Under the pieces are notes generated by a model. It saw only the letters and a program-made list of their open reading frames with translations, had not been told where the DNA came from and made no database searches. From Anthopleura xanthogrammica (taxonomy: Eukaryota; Cnidaria; Anthozoa; Actiniaria; Actiniidae), in contig OZ025215.1 in assembly GCA_964019055.1 (NCBI GenBank), positions 2,319,001 through 2,383,000 on the forward strand: a DNA stretch of 64,000 nt, written 5' to 3'. Shown one piece after another: positions 32,067-44,000 of the stretch. A program made the translations under genes and the position numbers. Numbering within the stretch: position 1 is the stretch's first letter; each line of letters begins with the position of its first letter.

Positions 32067-33042
32067 TTTGGACGCGCCGAATTCACTCAAGAAGTGTGGG
32101 AAGCATTCGCCTACGGTTTGTGCTTCTATTCACACTTCTTTCGTGCTTATACGTCACTTCCTGCATGAAAACGAAAAGAATAGAAAAAGAATAGAAAAAA
32201 AAAAAAAATACTAATCAGATTAATAATTTTTAATGTTAAAAATAATACCGCTAATAATACATGTTAATAATGAATTACAACTATAATATTATGATTATAC
32301 TAATCTAATTATTTAGAATTAGAATATTGATGAGTTATTTACAAACCAAATATATTCCATTTCTAATGAATTGCTATAATTAAAAACGACAAACTGAAAG
32401 ATAGGTATTACTTCATCACTTTAATCTATAAATCTTCCAATAAATCAAGATTGTGGATTGCCCTATTTCATTATGACGTCGCATCAAAACAATCTATTAC
32501 AACGCTAAGGATCATGGTCGTGAGATGGGGACAAGGCAGCAACAACACAAAGAAAACTGATATAAAATGCGTTTTATAGAACGAAGAAAAGCGTTAACAG
32601 TCATCAAATGCAATAATATTGTTTATTAAACATCGATATACCTTATATTTGAAAACCAGACTATTTTAGATTTTCTTAGCATTTCAAATTTCTAGTTTCC
32701 GGCTAGACGATTCTGTCCCCCTCATAAACAAGCTGTGATGTCATAATGAAGTAGGGCAATTTTAAAAGTTGCCGTATACATACTTGGCTGAAAACTTATT
32801 TTTAATGTTAAGCTTAATGACAATGAAAAATAATATCAAATTTCTTTAACATTTTTTTCAAAGGAATACAGGTGGATTACCGAAGAGATACTTTCTGTTG
32901 CACATACTGAAATTGTATTTGTTAATATAATGATGACAAAATGAGATATTTTTCGTAGAAACTAAAAGAAAGTGTTATCAGAATTTCACTGTACTGTACA
33001 TGAAGTGTTAAAACTTCAAAAGTGTTGAATTGTTGATATTTA
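32067..33042. other. Duplicated spacer, 3' side of TRIM copy 5
   Basis: Same block as 14408-15358 and closest to it (shared 'ctgtgatgtcataatgaag'). No gene. Confidence 0.55.
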
Positions 33043-33661
33043 TCAACACCACACGGAAACTCTATTACCCCCATTTTCTAGAACAAACACTCGACCATCA
33101 GCTGTAACTACTACATCAATAGGATAATTCATCTGACCAACACCTGAACCACGGCTACCAAATGACCTTATAAACTGACCTTCTTGTGTGAAAAGTTGAA
33201 CACGGTGATTTCCAAGATCACAGACAAGAATCATGTCTGGACCATAAACTGCCAGACCACGTACACAGTCAAACTGACCGTCTCTTATTCCCAGTTCTCC
33301 AAACTTGTACAGGAAAACTCCATTCATATCAAAAAAAACACGAACATAGGTTTTGTCCTAATAAGATACAAAGTATTTCCCGTTTCCATAGGTGATGTAG
33401 AAGAGAATCGAGGTAGAATGAAGAGCGAAGCTTTGGAGGATCGCCGTCTGGCACAGGTATCGTTGTATTACACATTGGACATTTCATCTTCTTCTCGACT
33501 TGATCCCCACTTCTAGGAAACCACTGAGCGATACATCTTGTACAGTAACTGTGAAGGCAGGGAAGAGTTTTAGGATCGGTAAATATATCATGACAAATAG
33601 AACAAGTCAGTTCTTCTTCGAAGTTGTCCGTGATGTCTCTAATAGACTTGAGTGCAGCCAT
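33043..33661 (-). pseudogene. TRIM-NHL array copy 5, RING fused out of frame to NHL end
   Basis: The 5' end encodes an intact RING (residues 1-88, all eight ligands). A deletion of about 1.66 kb then joins codon 88 to the fourth NHL blade. The edges share TACA. The joined frame is shifted and stops after 22 more codons, giving a possible 110-residue RING-only protein. The NHL remnant (33327-33043 is open) also contains an in-frame TAG just before it. Everything between (B-boxes, coiled coil, filamin repeat, blades 1-3) is lost. It ends about 180 bp from the 3' end of copy 6. Treated as a pseudogene, although a short RING peptide could still be made. Confidence 0.85.
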
Positions 33662-33727
33662 GTTTGTAGGGACGCAGAAAAGAAATGAGTTGAGTCAGAT
33701 TTCTTGGAACTTGAAAGCTATATTTAA

Positions 33728-33741
33728 TAACATCACGTGAA
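33728..33741 (-). promoter_or_regulatory. E-box promoter remnant of TRIM copy 5
   Basis: TCACGTGA at 33733-33740 followed on the minus strand by TGTTATTAAATA, as in copies 2 and 3. The homologous flank continues to about 33798, where it is cut and joined to the 3' flank of copy 6. Confidence 0.4.
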
Positions 33742-33841
33742 GTTCCTGCGTGTGGTCGCCATGGCAACTGGTTACAAACTATCAACGGAACGAATTGCAC
33801 TTTAGGGAAATGATAAAAAAGTGTTGATTGGTTGATATCTA

Positions 33842-35966
33842 TTAATACCAAACAGAAACTCTTTTACCCCCTAATTCTAGCACAAACACTCGACCATCCG
33901 CTGTAACTACCACATCAATAGGACCATTCATCTGACCAACACCTGAACCAGGGCTACCAAATGACCTTATAAACTGACCTTCTTGTGTGTAAACTTGAAC
34001 ACGGTGATTATCAACCTCACAGAGAAGAATCATGTCTGGACCATAAACAGCCAGCCCACAAACACCGTTAAACTGACCGTCTCTTATTCCCTTGTTTACT
34101 GAAAACCTTGATACCTGGTGTGATACCCAGTTCTTGTTTTCCCTCACAGCACACTGCAATGTTTTTCTCATCGTTAACACACATTCCACGCGGTGCAAAC
34201 CATCCCTCAGGTCTGTAGATAGTTCTTACATAAGTACCGTTCAAGTCATACTCTTGCATCCGCCTGCTTTTACCCTCTGGTTGATCACTGACAATTATTC
34301 TGTCTTCATTGAAGACCACTCGACATGGATGATGCAAACGATCTTTTCCTGTTCCTTTGCTGCCAAACTCTCTTAAATAGTTTCCATCAAGACTAAATAT
34401 TTGAATACGGTGATGAGCAAAATCAGCAATGGCTATCTCTCCATTTTCACTGATTGCTATCGACCATGGAATATTCAACTGTCCTCTACCACTTCCTTTT
34501 CCTCCAAAGGTTTTCACAGGTTTGAACAACTCCTTCACGTCGAGTATGTCTACATTCTGAGGCGAGTTCTTGATCCTTTCTCCTCCAATATTCACCTGGA
34601 TTTTGTGTGGTCCAGTTTTCAGTGCCTTATACCTCACACGGTATTTTCCAGTTTGCTCTTCAGACACTTTCTTTTCTACCTCGTTTCCGTCCACATCTTT
34701 TATTCTTACATCGATAGACTCGATTCTTGTGGGACACACTTCTCCTTTTCTATTCCTTGTGATTATCTTGAATTCGTTAATAAAACCAGGACGAACTTTC
34801 TTCACTGATTCGATTGTGGACTGAGCAGGGTCCGTCACGCTTTTCACAATTTTGCCTATATCTTGCAGCGATTGCATGACTTTCTCTGTCACGGAGTAAT
34901 CTATTGTGACGTTACGCTGTATTGGCTTACTGCACAAGATCGATGGGGTTTCTGAAAACGTTTGACCTCTTTCTAGAATCACTTCCTTACTTTCGATTTC
35001 TTCATATGCTGCACCTCTGTCCACCAGTGCCTGGCAGTAATGCACAAATTCATTTAGTGTTTCTATTCCAGTGTTAATTTCCATTTGTTCTTCATTAGAT
35101 GCGGTTCTTCGTTCCTCCAGCGTCTGCTTCAATTCATCCATCATCACTCGTTCGTGTTTTTTGGCCGTTCTGCAAATCCTTTTTACTGCATCGTCAACTT
35201 TCCGCTTTGCCTCGTCAATCTCTTTCTCGATTCGCTCCATGTTTTTCTTGGATTGTTCTAATTCTTGCTTGTACTTTTCTATCAGTTGTTTGGTTCCATC
35301 TGTTTGTACTAGTATCATCCTTTCCGCATCTTCTCCAGCCTCTTCTAAGCTCTGCATTTGATGATTTTGATGATACAAAATAGCGCATTTTTGGCAAATG
35401 CTGAGTCTACATGTTTCCTCTTGACAATAATATTCGAGCTTGTTTTTCTCGTGGAACCTTTCTTTGCACAGCATCTGGTTTTTGATGAAACTTGTTACGT
35501 TTTCTTTCTGAAATTGATGAAGCATTGTGGGTTGGTGTTCATCTCGTATTTGTTTTACCTTTTCGTGGAGGTTGACACAATCTTCACATAGAAACCCATT
35601 ACACTGTGGACAAAATGCAACCAAGACTTGAGGTTGTTCACAGTTCACACAATCAGGTAATCCTGTCTGGTTGGCTTTGCTTTTCATCGCGTGAAGTAAC
35701 TGCAGAAGAGAATCGAGGTAGAATGAAGAGCGAAGCTTCATAGGATCGCCGTCTGGCACAGGTATCGTTGTCTTGCATATTGGACACTTCATCTTTTTGT
35801 CGACTTGATCCCCACTTCTTGCATACCACTGAGCGATACATCTTGTACAATAACTGTGCAGGCAGGGAAGAGTTTTAGGATCGGTAAATATATCGTGACA
35901 AATGGAACAAGTCAGTTCTTGTTCGAAGTTTTCCGTGATGTCTCTAATGGACTTGAGTACAGCCAT
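33842..35966 (-). pseudogene. TRIM-NHL array copy 6, frameshifted in the propeller
   Basis: The frame opens at 35966 (MAVLKS) and encodes RING, B-box 1, B-box 2, coiled coil, filamin repeat and NHL blades 1-3 with all zinc ligands present. After 'FSKQG' a deletion of about 155 bp (edges share GG) removes most of blade 4 and shifts the frame; the protein stops at 34068 after 632 residues. Blades 5 and 6 survive out of frame down to 33842, ending in a Tyr instead of the usual final Cys. A longer open frame reaches 36092, but the conserved start is preferred. The ligase half is intact, so a truncated protein with an open propeller is conceivable. It is probably non-functional for ligand binding. 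Confidence 0.85.
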
Positions 35967-36021
35967 GTTTGTAGGGATGCAGAAAAGAAATGCAATATTA
36001 TCAGATGTTTGAATTTGAAAG

Positions 36022-36044
36022 CTATATTTAGAGGAGTCACGTGA
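36022..36044 (-). promoter_or_regulatory. TATA-like and E-box core promoter of TRIM copy 6 (type B)
   Basis: CACGTG at 36038-36043, then TAAATATAGC on the minus strand, as in copy 4. The flank to about 36190 is homologous to that of copy 4. Confidence 0.45.
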
Positions 36045-36682
36045 ATAGCCTGCAGGAGATCGTCGTGGAAGGACGCACAAACTGAAAAGCACTTCAATCC
36101 TAACTTTTAATTATGAAAAATATAAACAAGTTGCTCGAATTAAAGGTCAAAAGGCAACTAAAAGAATGTAAACATTTTTCTTTGATGTTTCGAATAATGG
36201 GGTTTATTTTTGTAAATAACTAATAGCTAATGTCTATCAAAGGTCATGAAGCACTCTGGGGAAAGTGAGTCCTGTAAAAATGGAACCGAGTGAAAGGGAA
36301 ATCAAATATAAGGAAATATCAGAAAAAATTAGTCTTTTATTTTCGTCTGTTGAAATACTTTTATTTCCATACAAAATGAAGGAAAAATGGTCAGACGAAT
36401 GTTGAAAGGAGCCGAAAAAGAGTAAGGACTCAGCTTCCCATCATGCTTTGCGGTAAAATTTCGGGATCATGCACATATGATATTGATCACTTTAAAAACA
36501 AGTAAGGTACTGGGGCGAATTCTATTTTTTTTATCTCATAAGCAAAAAAGTTGTTTATCTCATAAGCAAAAAAGCATCTCGAGATTAGCAAGTCTGGCAA
36601 ATTTGAACCAGAAGTACAAGCCTTCAAATATTTACAAAGAATAAATGTAAAAATATTTTAAACTAAATATAATACTCCTTAA
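36045..36682. other. End of the TRIM array and unique spacer
   Basis: Homology to copy 4 ends at about 36190. The remainder is unique, with a short direct duplication at about 36536-36572 (cataagcaaaaaa). No gene. Confidence 0.45.
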
Positions 36683-37305
36683 GGTGACTGCCTACTTTTG
36701 AAGGCTCGATTTGAGCCCACGATGAACGCGCGCACAAAAACCGCTGAATATAATATAATTTTATTGAAGAACCATACACGTTTTGAACTTCAACAGCGCA
36801 AAACCATCAAATTTTGCACGGGACTCTATACTTTTTATAAGCTTAAGTGAAAGAATTTCTAAAATTCTACGTTATGTCAAACTTTTTAGAAAAGTTGATT
36901 TTTCTAACGCATGAAAAAATAGATTTTTGTAGGAATTTTTGTTTGATTTTATGAGATTTTTGAGAGCACTGAAAGGGCGAAATATTCCAAATCGATTTAT
37001 TTCTTTGTCATTTATTCAAAAATATCCATGTAGTATTGTAGAATGATTCACAAGCTGGCATTTGTGCATGATAAGGTCTGCAAAAAACTATTATCTTATG
37101 AGTTGTAATTTGTTTCCTGATGACTTCCGGTGGCGCAATTTTTGCTTCAAAAACTCGCGCGTAGGCATCCATAAAATGCTGGTTATCTCGAAAACGAGCG
37201 CGGGACACCCCATTTTTCTTTTCATATTCGGAATCAGCATTAAATTTCACTTTAAAAAATCGTAGTTAAAAAAAAAGTTTTTTCGAAAAGTAACCAGCTG
37301 TCACC
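36683..37305. mobile_element. 623-bp inverted-repeat element with TTAA target duplication
   Basis: Starts 'ggtgactgcctactttt' and ends 'agtaaccagctgtcacc', flanked by TTAA at 36679-36682 and 37306-37309. The terminal repeats are short and imperfect. No transposase frame; two short opposed open frames near 37010-37260 are not supported. Likely a non-autonomous piggyBac or Kolobok relative, different from the 13654-14403 family. Confidence 0.65.
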
Positions 37306-37309
37306 TTAA

Positions 37310-37797
37310 TGATTAAGGATTACTTTAACACTGCATAACTCTGCTTACTGGTAGTATTTACTGTAATGTAGTGGTGTTTGATGCATTCATTTCTTAGTTT
37401 ATGCTAATTAGATGGAGGCCATAATGAAAAAGGTCAATGATGAACAAAAAAGGAATTTAATACCTTTATTATTCGGATTATTAAAGAAGAACTATGGATT
37501 TATCTCACACGATATTAGAATGTACTGTAGCTCTGAGGGTTTGAGAGAGAATTTTTAGCAATGAAATTTAGCATGTTAGGTTTTGCGGAGATCTCGAGAA
37601 AAACAGAAGAAAGCCCGTAGAATCAAGGAAGAGACCTTGCAAACGCTATTCCCATGTGATGTCGAGTCCAGGAATCTAATCTAACACCCCAGAGGCGAGA
37701 GGAGAATGCACTTTGGATACACCAACTATCTATATTCCGAGATGTCTGGATTTTTAGCTTTGGTCAATCAATTTCCAACAGTCTAATGAATAGCTCT
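37310..37797. other. Non-coding spacer
   Basis: AT-rich DNA without a supported exon or repeat. Confidence 0.35.
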
Positions 37798-38063
37798 TAT
37801 TAACCGAGTTCGAGGTCCGTACCGTCAGTTATGGACCGAGTTTTTTTCCACTGCTTTATGGCCCAAACTCGTAGCGCGCGGGCCATAAAAAAGTGGAAAA
37901 AACGAGCATCCATATCTTAGGGTACGGACCGAGCAAACGAGGTTAATCAGATATTTATTACATGGCAAGGCTAGGAGAGGCAATTTTGATTTTCGGTCCG
38001 TACTGTAAGTTATGGACCGCAAATTGACCAATCATAGCGCGTGAAATCACCTTGCCATATAAT
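37798..38063. mobile_element. MITE with internal mirrored 'ggtccgta' motifs
   Basis: About 265 bp with repeated inverted motifs 'gtccgtaccgtcagttatgg', 'ccactgctttatggcc' and 'ggccataaaaaagtgg'. The same element occurs in the opposite orientation at 46556-46818, inside a Hook intron. Confidence 0.78.
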
Positions 38064-39542
38064 AAAGTTAGTTATTTTCTTATTGACGGATACCATGTTA
38101 TTTTCGTTATTAAGAAAACGATTCTAATGGAAATGTGTATTAATGGACTCTTCTTAAAATTATATTAAATGCGAGGCTAACATGGAAATACGAAAGAAAA
38201 GCCACAAATTTCATCAAGAAAAAGTGTGATTTCTTTTATGTTTCATCTTAGCCTCGCATCCAAGATAATTTTGAAAAGGGTCAATTAAAATCCCCATCAT
38301 TAGTTCCATCCAAAATTAATATTCATACATTATCTTCTTGTCCACCTCCCATCTAAACCTAGCAAATGATAGAATTTATAGACAATTGGCATCTGAACGC
38401 TGTTCAAATATATACAATAAATGAAAGTTTTTAATCTGGGATGATTAAAGAACGATTATGAGCAATTGCATTAGCGCGTTTTCCTAGACAACTCCAGACG
38501 TCGTTCTCTTGTCTTAGCTTTTGTCCGTTAAGACATGCCAAAGAAAAGAAGAAAAAAAAACTCGAAAAGTAATTTTAAGGAGAGAGAAAACAAACTAATT
38601 TCTGGAAGTTGTGGAGGTCACACACACGGATAGTTCGAACAGGCATGGCGTCATTTTACTACAACTAACATATTGCTTTGCGAATTTTCTTTCTGATTCA
38701 GATTTTGATTGTTTCATGGGAATCGTAAACAAGTGGTGCTAATTAATTGAACCAAAGAAAAAGTGCAAAAGATACTCGTAGTGGTAGTGAATGACGATAT
38801 GGTACTTTCTTCGCGCGGCAGCTATATTGACGGGAACAACTGATTTTCCCCTCATAGTCTCACATTCAAGCGATTCAGGATGAGGTTACGCAGGGTAAAA
38901 CAAAGGGAATAAACATGGCGCCGAGTGATCAAGCCTCATAATTCAAACGGCTTCTTAACCCCCCTGAACACTTCGGAATCAGCCCAATTTGGAGGACAAA
39001 ACAAAACAGGACAAAACAAGAGAATTTGTTTGTTTGTTTTGACCTTCAAATTAAGCTGCTTTGACGTCACATGCAAGTATTCTATAGAAGCTTTGCACTA
39101 TGTCCGGAGGCACAACAATAGGTCTTTTTTCCCTGGGAAACTGCTGCCATCATTTAACGGTGAAAAGCCTCTATAGCCACAACAATCCTCAGAACTTATA
39201 TTTATGCATATGCCTTAGCTCCTCCCCCACCCACCCCCCCAGCGCTTGCACCATCCGAATAGTAAAGATAGAGTCAGCGCCACCTGTACAAAGAAAGACT
39301 ACCCCTTCTAATACTTTTTGCTTACTAAATACCTATGCAGACTTTACTTACAACAGTCACCCTTGAAGCAGATTTTGTACGAGTGTTACAAGCCAACAAG
39401 AAAAGGGTTGTGTTGCTGGACCAATGCTAATACTAGGATATGATTTTATCTTCTCATCAAAGGAGGAACTAAAGATTTAGTATTCTGACTATGGCAGTGA
39501 ACGTCATGCATTCTATTCATATAAACAGCTATTTCATAAAAC
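38064..39542. other. Non-coding spacer
   Basis: No convincing gene. A degenerate MITE-like segment at about 38970-39085 has ends related to the 'tagaccccttgcagc' family (agcccaatttggaggacaaa / ccttcaaattaagctgct). Confidence 0.4.
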
Positions 39543-39775
39543 GTTGAATACTGAATACTGAATAGTGCATTCCAAGACCAAAGGGCATTGTCGGTCTCAT
39601 GGATGTGAAATAAAAAGCAAATATACAGCGATTTGGTCTCTATATGTAGTTAGTATATTGTTTCGTATGGAATGCACTAAAAATAAAAAAAATGATGATT
39701 ATTTATTTTACTTTAGACAATATTACATGACCCAAAATGCAACTCGGTCTTGGAATGCATTATTCAGTATTCAAC
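39543..39775. mobile_element. MITE with ends GTTGAATACTGAATA
   Basis: The left end 'gttgaatactgaata', with 'gtgcattccaagacc' downstream, is mirrored by 'ggtcttggaatgcattattc' and 'agtattcaac' at the right. About 233 bp. Confidence 0.75.
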
Positions 39776-40759
39776 CTTTTTTTTTTTTGAAAAAGTTGTA
39801 TATAATGCGAAATATATATTACTTATACGATGGTTTTGAATAGCATACCATGGGATATCCCACGAGGCACTTTCTAGTATTCTAAAACTGTTTATTTTTC
39901 TAGTATACAAACACGCCTTCAGGTGATTGGCAAGTGGGATATTCTATGGGATGCCACGAGAAAGCATAGTATGAGTACCTTCCAAATAGAAGACAAAAAC
40001 AACTTAGGAAAACCTTAGGACATAAGACGGTCTTCCTGTGTTTCAATGGTGGGTTTAAATTGCAGTAAAACACTCATACAAAATCATCACTCTATTTGAA
40101 TCAAGATATGGAAGTAGAAAATTAATATTTCATATTTAACAAAAGAAAATTTTAAAATAAAGGATTTTATCTTACAAAAGAAGGTTCTTCGACCCCAGAC
40201 CCTTGTCAACCAAATCTTCTCGACTTTTTCAACCACAGGTAGCACGACAGAAGAATGCGCTGAATGAAACTACATTTTAGAAAGGTGGTCAAAATTTACA
40301 TTAGTTCATCTGATTGGTATACGTCTACCCTGAGTAAAAGTATAGATAATAGCTGAACTTCCGGTCAACGTACGCGCGTTTTGAATGACACACGCGTGTA
40401 CCCAGAAATGGTATGAACACCAAAAATGGCGGGAAAGGCGCATGACTTGCTCTAACTTTTCCAATTGGACCCTTGATATTGCATTACTGCGTCATCGAAT
40501 TCCATACTGTTACCTTTCTTTCTCGCCCACATGGTATTGCGTTACTGCGTTACCTTTCTCGTTTTCCCCTGGTATTGCGTTACTTAAATTAAGGAATGTC
40601 TGTAGTTTTAATTCTTCTGGCGTTACGTATTAACTGAAATGCACGTAGTTAAATTCTATCATTCATTTCCACGTCTGGATGCTGTTGCTAGGTGTCCCTA
40701 TGGAAACGTAAATTAGACTAAGGTCAAGAGTCAAACTTTATAAGAGGCGGACCTAATGA
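39776..40759. other. Non-coding spacer
   Basis: No supported gene. A segment at about 39845-39965 with repeated 'gggatatyc' and 'gatgccacgag' motifs resembles one at about 47880-47960, pointing to another low-copy repeat. A short direct repeat 'tattgcgttactgcgttacc' lies near 40530. Confidence 0.4.
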
Positions 40760-40867
40760 TAGCCTCCTACACAGACGTTCTTAGGGTCGTCACGCAACGT
40801 TTCTCTCCCCACTCGTGGGGAGAGAAGTATTGCGTGACGATCCTAAGAGCGTCTGCGTAGGAGGCTA
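40760..40867. mobile_element. 108-bp foldback MITE with 9-bp target duplication
   Basis: Begins TAGCCTCCTACACAGACG and ends CGTCTGCGTAGGAGGCTA, with nearly the whole element self-complementary around 'ctcccc ... ggggag'. It is flanked on both sides by the exact 9-mer ACCTAATGA (40751-40759 and 40868-40876). The related copy at 63005-63124 also has a 9-bp duplication. Nine-base duplications are typical of Mutator-like elements. Confidence 0.92.
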
Positions 40868-40897
40868 ACCTAATGACCGCCTTGACCGAATTTCTGT

Positions 40898-41022
40898 AGG
40901 TAGGAAGGAAGGAAGGAAGGAAGAAAGGAAGAACGAGGGAAAGAACGAAGGGAGGAAGAAACGAAGGAAGGAAGGAAGGAAGGAAAGAACGAAGGAAGGA
41001 AGGGACGAAGGAAGGAAGTAAC
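40898..41022 (+). repeat. (GGAA)n microsatellite
   Basis: Imperfect GGAA repeats with interspersed GAAC and GGGA variants, about 120 bp, just past the stop codon of Hook (minus strand). It may be in the 3' untranslated region. A minus-strand open frame here is low-complexity artefact. Confidence 0.85.
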
Positions 41023-41055
41023 CAACCAACCAACAAACGAACACTATAATATAGC

Positions 41056-44000
41056 CTACCTTGCTGTCACAGCGTTATTTTGTGTTCTAGAAGGTGTTGA
41101 AGTCCTTCTACTCGATGCCTGTCGTTGTCTTGCTAGGAAGGACATTCCTCCAGTACCTCCCAATAGTCTGTCCTCAGATGCCTTACGATGAAGCTGCATA
41201 CCCTGGACAATAAAAACATCTATATGAACCCACCGACCGATAATTATGAACATGCGCATACAAAAACTTGTTATCGCTAATCACCTCAAGCAGCAAGGGG
41301 CGCAGCTCACTCTTCGCACTTTCAGCCATGTATATAGCTAGTGATTCTAGAACATAACACTTACCATTTCATACCATGCACTGACTATCAGCTTTTCTTC
41401 TCTTTCTCGTGTTATCCTCATTTTCTCATGATCACGCTGCAAAGGATTATATAGCGTTTCTTATACTAAAACCAAAGGAAGACCCCACTTCCATCGATAC
41501 TACCTTTTGCAGTTATTTACAGCTCAACAAGTTAACGCACATTACATTGACATTGCAGGACTAAACGTAATGGCTACAAAATGACCAGACAAAAATGACC
41601 GGGCAAATCACACACATCAACATATGAACAGCTACAGCGCTTTTCATACTTCTGTGACTTAACTGACTCAAGACCTCTGGCTTCCGTCAATCAAATTTAC
41701 GACGAGCCGAGTTCATTCCGATCGAGCGATAAGGAAATTCTCTTGACTATAGAGGTGAATTTCTTCATCGTTCGCGATCGGAATGAACTCGGCTCGTCGT
41801 AAATTTGATTGACGGAAGCTAAAACGCCAGACGTCTGGAGTCGGTAGGTCGCAGAAATATGAAAAGCGCTGTAATGTGACCAGTCAAAAGGACCAGCCTT
41901 TATTTTTATCCCAGCAGCAAAAAAATAATTATTACGTCACATTAGGTGGTGCATCGGTGCAAATGGTGTGTACATGCAGTAGCATAACTTTCACAGTAAA
42001 AGGGAGTGGGTATACAGCCGCACCAGCGTATAGCTTACTGTGTAAGTATTACAGTTAGCTTGTCCATAGCGTATGGAATCGTGTAATTCTTTATCAATTA
42101 TGTAAATGTAATTAATATATGCACAAATAGAAATATATATATATTGTCATTGTGACAATTTCACTAAGTGACTGTGTGTCCAAGAGGGTCCTGGTAGACT
42201 AGTGTCTGTGTGCCCATTTAAGACAAGTGTCTATTTGTGCACGATGGGGTAAAGTATAATTTTGTCTGTGTGAACAAATGATTGTCTGTGTGTCTTCTTC
42301 ATTCAAGTATCAGTGCAAGTGAGGTCCGGGAAGATTAGTGTCTGTCTCTTCATGTGGGTGATGGTTCACAAGTGTCTGTGTGTCACCTTCATACAAGTAT
42401 TAGTTAGAGCAAGTGAGGTCCAGGTATATCAGTGTCTGTCTCTTCATGTGGGTGATGGTTCACAAGTGTCTGTGTGTCCCTTCGGTCCTGGTTTATTAGT
42501 GTCTGTTTCTATATGTTGGAGGTGGTTTACAAGTGTCTGTGTGTCCCCTATGTCCAAGAATGAGTTAGAGCAAGTGACGTCCAGGTATATCAGTGTCTGT
42601 CTCTTCATGTGGGTAGTGGTTCAAAAGTGTCTGTGTGTCCCCTATGTCCAAGTATTAGTTAGAGCAAGTGAGGTCCAGGTAAATCAGTGTCTGTCTCTTC
42701 ATGTGGGTAGTGGTTCATAAGTGTTTGTGCCTAGCTTATAATTAGTTAATGTGGTGTACTTACTTCTAAATAATCAATAAGCTTGTCCTTTTCCTGGACC
42801 TGGCTTCTAAGAGTACTGATCTACAGTGCAACAAGACACGTCTTACTTAACACTTGTTATACAGCAACAAAAATTGGAATTATTGCTATTGACCGATAAA
42901 ATGATCAAAGCATATAATAGGATTTACTATATGATATTTTCAAGGGAGCCATCTTGTGGGACAAAAAGAAAATGGAATTTTATCATTAAGGAAATTAAAT
43001 CTATTTTCACACAAGAAATTTATCGAAGTAACAACATTTGTCGAAGAAACAATATTTGTATTATGATCATCCGGGTGGATGTAGTCCTGAGAAGAAAACT
43101 GGAACAGGGCTGCCATGAAAACCTTTTATAGCTAGAAAAATCTAACTCTATCCCCTACACAGATTCAGAGGGTACAACTTTGGCAAAGAAGGACACTTTT
43201 CAATTCAAGTTTTGATGCTGTGTTTTTATGTTTCAGTTTTACAGAAATAGACCTCATCGGCTTGGGTGTAATGTTGTCCCATTTCAGACCACGTGTCATT
43301 CAAACAAAGAATAAGATTCTTTGTTTGATTTGTATCCATATTCATGTATCTTCTCATGTGCAACCGTTAAAAAATGAAATGATACTCTGGGGAATGACAT
43401 GTGGTCTGAAAAGGGACAACATCTCACCCAAGCCGATGAGGTCTATTGTTCACTTTATCGCCTGTGACTAAACATGGTCGACGTGTAAGTATTGATTTCT
43501 CATGTACTGTATGTTTTGGTTCTTACCTCTGCATTAGATGTAGGAGTTTGCTTTGGATCCAAAGTCTTGATAACCTGAACGCAAATAATGTACAACTCAG
43601 AGAGAAATCCAAGAAGAGGAAGAGGATAGCGTCACACCTCCTGACTGTCTACATTTATATACAACATAACGAGTATAGTTTTATCTTACCTTATTTAGCT
43701 TACCATTTATTTACTTCCTGGTTCTTATTTTCAACACAAGCATAAGTATAACTGAGCAATATGACCAGACTTTCAACGTCGCTCGTCACAACCAAACACT
43801 GATGATTTTATGACTTTCTATGTTTACAGCGCTTTTCATAATTCTGCGACTTAACCGACTACAGACGTCTGACGTTTTAACTTCCGTCAATCAAATTTAC
43901 GAAGGGACGAGGTCATTCCGATCGCGAGTAACAAAGAAATTCCCGTGTGAAAATCGCTGTCTAGTAAAGGGAATTTCCTTATCGCTCGATCGGAATGAAC

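Noticed and set aside
40767..41036. 89-codon minus-strand frame rich in Leu, Pro, Ser and Phe
   Set aside because: Spans the (GGAA)n microsatellite and a MITE; low-complexity artefact.
42313..42720. 135-codon plus-strand open frame in a Hook intron
   Set aside because: It follows a 94-bp tandem repeat and has no protein-like features beyond the repetition.
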